Shown here one piece after another: positions 43,001 through 53,244 of a stretch of 64,000 nucleotides of DNA (position 1 is the first letter of the stretch; each line of letters starts with the position of its first letter). Position numbers and translations under genes: made by a program. Where the stretch lies: positions 8,650,732-8,714,731 of the forward strand of contig NC_079375.1 in NCBI RefSeq assembly GCF_021018895.1, read 5' to 3'. The notes beneath the pieces were generated by a model that worked only from the letters and a program-made list of their open reading frames with translations, was not told the origin of the DNA and did not search any database. The stretch is from Seriola aureovittata (taxonomy: Eukaryota; Chordata; Actinopteri; Carangiformes; Carangidae).

Positions 43001-46000
43001 TTGCACCTCTCATCAGCTCTCTGGCTCTGGGCTGCATCTTTCCCAAATGCAGCTCTGAGCACAGTCTGTGGTTTGGTGGAGCCAGACTGCTAAATATAAC
43101 CATATAGCCAAGGAGTGCTTCCTTTTGAGTGGCGGACTTAACAATCGTCCCGCTGTGTAAGAAGCCTCGCAATTGGCTCTCAGAATGAACAATGTTGCAG
43201 TTGTCACGTGAGGCTACCTCTTGCAATCATGCAAATAATGCCATCCTCTCTCAGGAGCAGAGGGGGAAGTGAAGTTCAGCTGTCACAAAGTCTCCTACTG
43301 TGTATTCAGACAAACACAAAGCAACATTTTCAAATGCAATGTGGCTGCAGTTAATTGGAAAAACTCAATTAGGTGCAAATTCATGCCAACATTTTAACCA
43401 AAACCAGAATCTTTTTTTTTTTTTTACTTTAACCAAGTAGCTAGAGAAACACTTCTCAGGCACCAAGTCCAAACCTTCTTGTTGTTTCCAAAGCTTTCAA
43501 TGTCATCTCCAGACCTTCCTCAGTGAATGGAGTTGCTCAGCTGTCATGTAGTTGCTAGCTGTCATCACATGACCTAAGTATTGATTTTCATTGAACGCTT
43601 TGGGAATAATAATGTTGGACCTTGTGTTGAGAAATGTTTTTTTTTTTTTTTCATCAGGTCAAGAGTGAACCTTCAAGTTGTTTTAGCTACTTCATCTTAA
43701 CACATTCTTGACAATAAGATTGGAATTTTAGAAAAAAACCCTTTCCAGTCACATATTGAGTAAAAGGAACAAAAAGGTCAAATTACCTGTTTTGTTATTT
43801 AGCTACAAGGATCTCTGCTCATTCAGTGATAAAGTAACGTGAACACAATCCCTTCTGATACTTTAACACTGAACATAACATTCCTTCTTCAATTCCATGA
43901 CAAGTGTGCACTAATGCTGGATATTTTTCTGCCTGTTCGCATGCTATCTCTGAGGCAGAAGGTGCTCTTTTGCATTATCCCCATTATAATCTTGGACGGG
44001 AGTTGAGTCACATTTATCAAATCCCATGCCTGAGGCAGGGGGCTCATTGCCTCAATAAATCTAATACAGCCACTCAGGGATGTGGTGGTGGACGGCCAGG
44101 CGAGGCCAGATGGTGGAAGATCTAGCCCTCTGGTCCTCCTTTCTCACTGATTCAGCCTTGCAGTCAGGAACTCTCATGGCAGCAGTCTGCTGGGACTGAC
44201 AGCAGGTTTTTCAGATGCTCAGTTTGATTGGCTGACTTGAATTCTCAGACGTGGTGCTCTGATTAGATTTATACAGAGATATGATATTGCTATTGATCCA
44301 CTGGTTTGGTGTGAGTAAATCTGTGCAGTAACAGTGCCTTTTCTTGCTTTTCTTTGGGCTGTTTGTTCGATGATGAATTGGAGGATTGGCATGAGTATGC
44401 GTCTCATGAGTCTGTGGCGGTCTGTGCATGTATGTGCACATAACAGCGTGTGTCTGCCGCTGCGCTCATGCAATGCATTTCAATTGTGGGTGGGGGTTTG
44501 TTTGTGGGAACGTTTGCGAACTCTAAGGAGATATTGCTGGATTTACCCTTGCACCTCTCCTGTGTTATGAGTCCCCATGTAATGTGGTGCTCAATGTCAG
44601 ATTGACAGGCCGTTATTAAAAAATCCAACACTTGGCCGCATCTGCACTGAACCGATGAAACCAAGGTCTAGCCATATCAAAAGCAATATTAGCACTTGTT
44701 TGGCAGTGGCATAAAATGCAATAATGTTGCACATGGAAGTGACGTAAGGATATTGGTCCCCCAGGTGTTGAATGAACACAATTTTTGTCTTGAATTATTC
44801 TTATTTCTCTCATAAGTAAAGCCCGGGCCTTGTAACATGCCTTTATCCATTATGTGAAGCTCATATTTCCTATGAGGATATTAAACATACAGCCCCTCGT
44901 ATCAAGACAAATATGCTGAACGTGCAAAATGTAATTATGGTTTAATAGCTTTCATCTGTCATCAAGTCTTCCTCTTTAATCATGAAAGTCATTTATCTCA
45001 TAGGTAAAAAGAGGGCAAGGTCTATTACATATTCAAATCCCTTCACATGTAGATATATGGACATACGTGACCCTTCGTCTAATAAATTAGAGCCCAAAAT
45101 GGAGCCCGGTGTTTCTATGGGCCAAAGCTGTTGGCAGCAGAGAGTGAGTGAGAGTGATTCAAATCCAAGCTTCCCTTAAAAAAAAAGGAGGTGTGTAATA
45201 AAAATCTGTAAGTTGCCGGCAGAGCAGAAGAGGAATCACTTGGAGAATTATGTTGACAGTCCACTTTGCAGGGAACACAACTCATCTTGTGTTCCAAAGC
45301 AGGTTCACAGGTTAAGAGGGGTTAGGGCTGCGAGTTTGATCAGACTGAAGAATGTGTTTTGGCTTCAAAGGGCAATATTGTTTGCCCTCCATTTCTCACA
45401 CAGAACAGCTATTGGTTGAGAATTGTAGCTTGCTTGGTTTCTTGCAAATTGGAGCTTAAAAATCTGTGCTTTTCCTGCTGCTGCAGTGTTGCACTCTTGC
45501 CAACAGTTGCTGTGACAGCCCCCCAAACTGGTAATGAAGTGATGAATGGGGTGCAAACAATATGAAAGGCCCACAGAAACATAATCACAGAAGGACAAAG
45601 CGATAAAGCTCATGAAAAGGATCAGAAATTGCACTAATAGTGGGGTAGGATTTGCCTGCTGATGACATTAACATGGTACAAAGATGGTGGATCCACAGCC
45701 AGATACTGATAACATATGTGGTTCAGACAAAGGCTGCATCAGTCAGCTCCAGGCCACAGAAAAAGACCTAGTTCACTTCCTGAAAATATGCATATTCATT
45801 TTTCTTCAAGCATGCTGTCTTTAATCAACACACAGGTGAGTGTTAGGACAACCATATGTAAAGGTTTTAACATATTTTTGTTACTTTATCACTGTTTTCT
45901 ACTGGAAATCCCACTAACTAAGACGATTACAATGAACACTAAATTATTTGCAGATTCTGTTTGACTCATTTCACACAGAGATTCAATGTTTCAAGGACGA

Positions 46001-49000
46001 TACAGGAAAATCACTATAATCTACCTTTGAAGAGAAGCCAATAGCAGATAAAGAAAACGAAGTGTTGACAAAATGTTTATTCCAAACAGTGAAAACGCTG
46101 ATTAAAAAAAAAAAAAAAAAGACTTTGTCCATATTTGGAGTTTTGATTCTGTTGACATTTCATCACTGGCAGACCTGTTATTATCATCAGAGGAAGGCGG
46201 GTGTTGGACCATGCATTTGTCAGGTTCTCTGGGAAGCCATGGCTGCTGCTAATCAGTGGACACAGCAGAGACCAATTGGATAAGTGTTGGTTGGCTTTAA
46301 TTATCCAATGAAAAAAAGCTACAAACAAAGATGCTTTCTCTTGTAATTTCACGACTGAAGTTTTCGGAGTAAAATGAAATAGGTCCACACTTTAATGAAA
46401 CATTGTGTCTTTGCTCTTTCTGCAGGTATTCCCAGCAATCACGGACCAGTGCGTAAGTTGATCACGCTTTTTAAATTGGCATGCTGATGAATGGTTTCCT
46501 CCCTCAGTGATGACTAACTCCTGTTTGACTGATGGTGTTGCTGTGAGAAATTGTGCCTGACATTACCATTATCGTTCATCGGTATGTTTTACACAGTGTG
46601 TGAAAAAAATGAATCCTAACAAATAATTAATGTAGAATTACATCTTAAAATCCAGTTTTTATGAATGGAAGTGAACCAGTGCATCGTGTGAAAAAACCTT
46701 TCTCCAGTGCATTTTTAATAGTGACAATTGTTCCTAGAATATTCTTGAGACAAGACCAAATGTCTATCCAGCTTTGAGAAACAAATTACAACTATAAAGA
46801 ATTATACCAAATTTTTCAAGTTTTAGCCAATTATGACAATTCATATATACTTCACATTCCTGCTAACAGTTTTACAAGCCATGTGGTACTGTTTCATATT
46901 TTTGGAAATGTTATTGACGTCCGTTTCTAGGAAATAAATAGAAACCATAAGCTGATTTCCATCATTTCCATACAGTATTAAAATCAAGGGGCAGGTAATT
47001 TAATATGATTGAACTATGAAAATTCTATGTTGTATTACACACCACACGCAGGTCTTAAGAGGCTTTTTGATTTTCATATTGTAAAGTAATGAATGCAGAG
47101 GTGGGAAACCTTCCAACCATCCATTATCTTAGGGGAGAAAAAACTGTGCAGCATGGTTTGCAAAATGGCCAGCAGTTACTTTGAGTATTGATGTACATGA
47201 ACTAAAACTTCCTAAAACACTAGCATGGTTTAAGGTTAAATGACTTGCTAGTTCATAACGTACATCATGTTCATAAGTCCTTTATGTTTGGGCCAGTGTA
47301 TCAGCAGGCACTCCTGAGAATGATTTCTCCCTTCCACACTAGAATATTTGCTCTAAGCGCACAGACAGATATTTGCCCTAAGCCAGAGGAAAAAAAGAAA
47401 AAAAATCTTTTATGAAGATGTGGTTCCCACCATGCATCCCCACGCATGCTGATGCCTGAAGGTGACTTCTCATATGGGATAACAAAAGCAGCTACTACAT
47501 GTACATGTCTCTGCCTTTGTCTTGTGGAAAAATCACTTATTTAAGCTGCATGCACACTATTCTACATTAACCCATTCAGTGCTCCAAACACTGTCCGAAT
47601 GTTTTCAATAATTCTGAGGCAAATCAGCTCAGATAACAAACCGATTATTGTAAAGAAAAAACAACACAAAAAAAAACAAGCATCTATGCATGCTGTCCCT
47701 GTGCTTTAACAACATAACAGCATGAATTATATGACTACTCAGTGTAATATATAACCTTTCCCATTTTTACACAGATCGAGCAAATGCCTCATCTCTTGGT
47801 GTTGCAAATCGTAACCAAGGTAGGCTTATAGGCTTTGTAACTTCAGCATGACATTAACAACACAAAGAAAGAATTGATTGCTTATTGATTGGCAGTTTGG
47901 GGGTGTGGGGGTGGGGGTGGGGGTGGGGGGTGTAATGTAGAATATTCAAATTGGCCTATGCGGTAGGTTGTTTTCCCAAAGCCCAGATGCTTTCATCCTG
48001 CATGCACACAAACACACGCTGGTCCTTACAAGGTAGCTCTTTTGTTGTGAGAACACTGTAGGGAACGGACCACATGCCTCGTGATCACTGAGTCCACAGC
48101 CTCCTAACCTCTTTGATCATGCCCTCTTTTTAATTACCCAGAATGCTCTCTGGGGGTACACCCTTTCTGCCATGTTCACAAGGAAAAAAGGAAAGAGGAG
48201 AAGGAGAGGGAAGGAGAGAAGAGGCTCCAGGGGGGGGTTATGTAGATTGATCTCCAGCTATCTCCAGCTAATCCTCAGGCCCAGATATCCTGTGTAGTGA
48301 GTGTTAAGTCGCAAAAAATAGGACTTTCAGGGTTTTCCACGATCAAGGGAAGGCGTTTCCCTCTCTTTCCCGGACACATAAAGCTGGAGACGGGATGCAT
48401 CGATGAAAATAATCCAATGTTTGCTGCAGTCAGAGGTGAAAAGAAACCAGGTACTGATCAATCTAACCTATACCAGTCGTCTTTGGAGGAAAAATGCAAC
48501 AGAGAAAAGGAAAATATGAAACAGAGAAAAGTAGCTCTGGAAGCAGATAATGTTTGGAGTGTTTGCAAATTAATTTTCTGTCTATCAACCACAACTAATC
48601 AACTCTTTGTTTCCACTTTAGTACCATGGCTGAATAACAATCTTTGAAAATCTCAACCTGGACACGGTCTCATTGTAAATATGACTGCTGGTAAATGCAA
48701 ACAAAACCACCTTGTGACACCTCTTGATTTGTGACAGTGGAGAAAAAAGTAATCAGTTGCCTCTGGCAGTAACATGTAAAATTTAAGTAAACCTGTGTGC
48801 ACACCAATAACGATAAATTGAAAGTATATTGAAATTATCTTAAAAACTAGCAGTTTAAAAGAAAAGTGAGATATTTTGTGAAATACCTTTTTAGCAGAAA
48901 CTCCAGGAAGTTATTGTGCCCTGCCAAAAACACACAACACATACAACCCAGTAAAACCGCAACTTGTTTTCGTATTTGTTCATATACAGATTGAACCATC

Positions 49001-52000
49001 AAGCTTCAGCGTGTTGATTAGTAATCTTAATTGGTGTTGGAACTCTGGAGAGGCACACTAAACAGTTTCCGTTTTTCAAGTCGTTGTGCTAAGCTAACAT
49101 TAATTTAACATTTAATCTTCCAATTCTGAGTTGACGAGCAGTTCGGAACACAGGGGTTGTTCGTGAATAAAAAGAAAAATCCTACACTTTCCATCTTTAG
49201 ATGCAAACATATTCCCTGCCACTGTCAAGTGCTACTATGCAGCTGACAATTTATACTGAACTTCAGAGCTTCGAGTCATGACTAATGATGAAGCCTTCAT
49301 GTTAATATGATAACAGGAGGCATTGCTGAATGCAGGTTTCAGTTTACCCTGACATCATGGCAAAAGGTATTGATCCAATGTAATTGAAGCAACACTATTC
49401 TGTCTCAGAGCATATAATTAGCAGATCCTGTATCTGAAAACTGTCTCCATTTATACTTAATTGCACTGGTGAATCTATAGTTATAAAGGCCCTTTAAAAA
49501 TATGAAATAAATCACTATAAACATGATTTTTTTTTCCCTGTTTGTAATTAAATGAAGGTACTGCTGTCACTGTATGGTCTTTCCTGTAAAAAGTATTAAA
49601 TTCTAAAAGATACTTTGTGACTGCAAAACAAATGAGTGATTTAGGTAATATGAGATCTGTAAATATGAACAGACATATTTAAAAAAAATTGGACATTCGA
49701 TAGGCTCTTTTATCCACCTCATAAAATCCAGATCTTCCACAAAAAGGAGAGACAGGAGCTATAGTACAGGACATCGATTTGTGACTTTCAGCTTGTTATC
49801 ACGCTGGGATTTTCTGTATCTCAGAGACTTCTGTTGCAGAGTATCTGAGGACATCAAGAGACATCAGAGTATGTGAGGACATCCTCTCATCTGAGATGAG
49901 AGGATTAGAGAACTGCCTGAGTATGTTTAGGACATAAACAGACTGTTAGATCCTCTACAAAAGTCACAATAGAAGGAGCAGTATATCCAATATTCCAGAA
50001 ACATGAAACTGACACAATAATTGTTGTGGTACAGTATTTCAAGACAAAATTAAGTTTTTAAAAAACAAAGGTTAAAAAAAAACAATTGCATCACACTTCA
50101 AGTCACACAAGCAGCAGTGAAATTTAATTCAGTTCTTTGTCTTCACTGTCTATCACTGTTATACTGTTGCTGTGGTGAATTTTCTCCATGTTGCTTCGTG
50201 CAACACCAAGGCCCAGGGATGGATCTGTCATAACAGTTATACTGCTAAATGTCACACATCTGACAGAGGTGTGAGGTGCACATATGTTTCAGAGAGAGTA
50301 AGCTACTGCTTAGCCAGGACTCGAATTGCTGTGTTCTCACATGCAGCCAGCACAATTTCTACAGTCTTTGATGTCCTACAGGGGCAAGGTTGTTGACATC
50401 CCAATATAAGATGAAGTTGTGTGTGGAAAATCATTCAAAATATGATGATATGCATGATCTTGTATTTTGTTATTATATATTACTAAAGGGACATCCCACC
50501 GACAAGCTTAGTTCAGTGTACTATTCAGCCTGCAAAACAGTTGTATAATGTTTTCTGTGTCTCTGCAGGGACCTCTTCCAAAGTCTGGAATAATAACCCC
50601 TAATGATGTCATCAAGGTCATTTATATTTTTAGCAGAAAGCCTTTGTTACAAACTGGAGACATCGATTTAAAAAAAAAAACATGGGTATTTTTCACAAGG
50701 AGTGTCAAACAAAATACACTAATAGCATTATTTGCATTATGGGAAATGTAGTATCCAGCGTTTTGGTGGCTTGACCTATATTTAGCACCAAATGTAAGGA
50801 TACTTCAGGCTCTGTAGTTTTAATTTTGATGATTAGTTTTCAGATCCATCCATGGTAAGTCCTCAATCAATTTTATGGAAGTGCAATACTAAATTATCAG
50901 ACAGTCTTTATGACTCCATAAACTGTATATCTGATAATAATGAAATTTTATATTTTACCGTTGTAATTAGATGAAAAGGTATACATTTAAATTAGCTATG
51001 CTGATAATTGCAAGTATTTGAAGTATAAATGCATAATATTATAGAGCATACATCACAAAGTTTTACAGACATGTTCACTTCATCCATAAAAGATAGCAAT
51101 TAACGATACCAATTGATAAACTTTTTATTATGTCTCACATGCCCAATCCCTATGTGAGAGTTTTTCTGAGTGACAGAGAATAATTGATTTATTTTACACT
51201 GTATTTTGCCATGGCAGCAGACTGTGTGGCTCCACTAAGACACCCCAGGCTTAAGCCTCTGCATAAGCAAACTAATTGGGCTACAGATGCTTTTAGAAAG
51301 ACAGTGGTCCTGAGGGTCTGCTGGAGGACACAGATTATCCCTCAGCCACAGGCACAAATTTAATGCGTAGACTAGACAATGGAGACTCAGTTGATCCCAT
51401 GGAAATGATTACCAAAACACACAGCGCAGGTGTTTTCCATTAGCTGTAAAATAAGAAAAACCTGATTTTTTTGGGGTGTAGCCAGGAGGCCATTAATGTT
51501 TGAACCCACTGAGGACAGAGCAGCAGTGATTCAAGAGTCTGTTTACATGAACAAAAAGTTTCAGTACAGACACTTTTCCACTGGTAAAGTGGACATTTTG
51601 TTGGGTATGAGACAGCTGAGACATTTCAGCTGGGCTTAAGTGGGGTCCAAAAGTCAGAGACCCCTTTGTTTATTTGTCAGCAGGATTATGCAAAAAGTAC
51701 TTAGCCGATTTGCACCAAATTTGATGGCGGGATGGGGCATGGGCCAGGGATGAATCCATCAAATTCTGGGACAGATCTGGATAATTTGTTGTGAATTAAA
51801 AAAAAATTTCTATGAAGTCTGGTGTGTTGTTTGACAAAGAAGGTCTGTGCTGGCTGAGTACTCTTCTAGTTAAATCGTGCAATCACCGTTTTTTTAGGGA
51901 GCAGCAGAAACAAGCTTAAGAAGATTAAGAGGAGGAGCTATTTGTAAGTTTTGCTTTTGCTACATGGCCAACATTAGCATCAACAGCTGTTTACTTACAG

Positions 52001-53197
52001 GTCTAGTTGAAACGTTGTAAGTTCAGCATCAAACTTCATTCCTTTACTCTCCAAGCAGTGGAAAACAACCCTCTTGTTTTGCATCAATTTCTATCACTTC
52101 TTTTCTTGTACTGATGTCAATATGCTAACCATCTAGCCCCGGCCCAGTTGGTGTGTCTTGTCACTTTCCGATACCGAGTCAATGTAGTGTCTTGTCTGCT
52201 CTGAAGAACTTGCCTTGCCCACTGCCCATTGGGCGTATTATAACCTCTTATCTTGTAAACGCTGAAACTCTTGCCAAGATGAGTAAGGAAACAGCTGTTA
52301 CTGCTAACGCTGGCTATGTAGCAGTAGCAAAACTTTAAAATAGTTCCTTTAAGCTGATATGGTAAACAGTTGTTTATTTACACATCCAACAGTTATGGAG
52401 CAACATTAGCATTTATTTGTAGTCGTGTGTCTGGCCACCTGGCAAAGTGCAACGTTCCCTCTCCTTCTAGCTTGTTTTTAGTCTCTAATATCTCCTGAGC
52501 AGCCGAATGCTGCACTGCATTCACCAGCTAGTTGCTAATTTTGTCTGTCTCCTGTTTGGTGCTGAGCAGGTAGTGTAAAGTGGGTTTTTAAAGTTTTCCT
52601 GCTGCTGCCTCCTGCTGTTGCTGAAAATAACACCATGAGACCGTCAAAAGTGAAACAAACAGTCACAAAACTAAAGCGAAGAGCTGAAAGATGCGATAAT
52701 GCTCCATAGTGCTGAGGGTAGTTGTAGAGGTTCACTTCATAATCCATTTTATGATGAAAATATTATTATTTATTATATAAAATATTCATTTTAAGTATTA
52801 CATTCTTACTGTACATCAAAAACATGTACACAAAATGTTGTGCTTTTCTGCAAACCCTCAAAATATCAGTACAGTACAGTGATCATGGCAGGGAGGGAAT
52901 GATAGGAGTTGACTTTTTCAGTAACGGCTGATACCAGCTTCTTAAACATCCAATAATAATAGTCATTCTAATCCAACCCCTTTTACATCTGCAATACTGC
53001 CTCTCATTATGAAAATTACCAAAAATCTGTTCCTTATGCTCAAATACATCTGCACCATAATTATTTTTCTTGTTTGGTATTGATTTGCCCTTTAAAGGAA
53101 AAAGGATGTAAACAAACAGCTTATTCATGATATAATTTGCATATCAGAGTCTGTTGTGTGAGTGTCTGTGTGCGTTTGTGTGTGTGTGTGTGTGTGT

Positions 53198-53244
<47 letters not shown>

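Larger units (their letters stand above)
47547..48004 (+). promoter_or_regulatory. Three TGCATG hexamers flanking the 45-nt microexon
   Basis: TGCATG occurs at 47547-47552 and 47687-47692 (about 223 and 83 nt upstream of the exon) and at 47999-48004 (about 180 nt downstream). By chance a given hexamer is expected roughly once per 4 kb on one strand, so three in 460 nt is notable. Rbfox sites upstream usually repress inclusion and those downstream usually enhance it. The arrangement suggests regulated neuronal splicing. Confidence 0.45.

Noticed and set aside
48297..48647. 116-codon frame on the + strand
   Set aside because: No family resemblance. Only the 21-nt splice-bounded part (48430-48450) is worth testing as a microexon.
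50569..50617. Exon-like interval after a very good polypyrimidine tract and CAG, ending before GTCATT
   Set aside because: Read in the phase required by the neighbouring ntng1 exons it hits TAA at 50601-50603. The surrounding sequence also resembles a teleost interspersed repeat.
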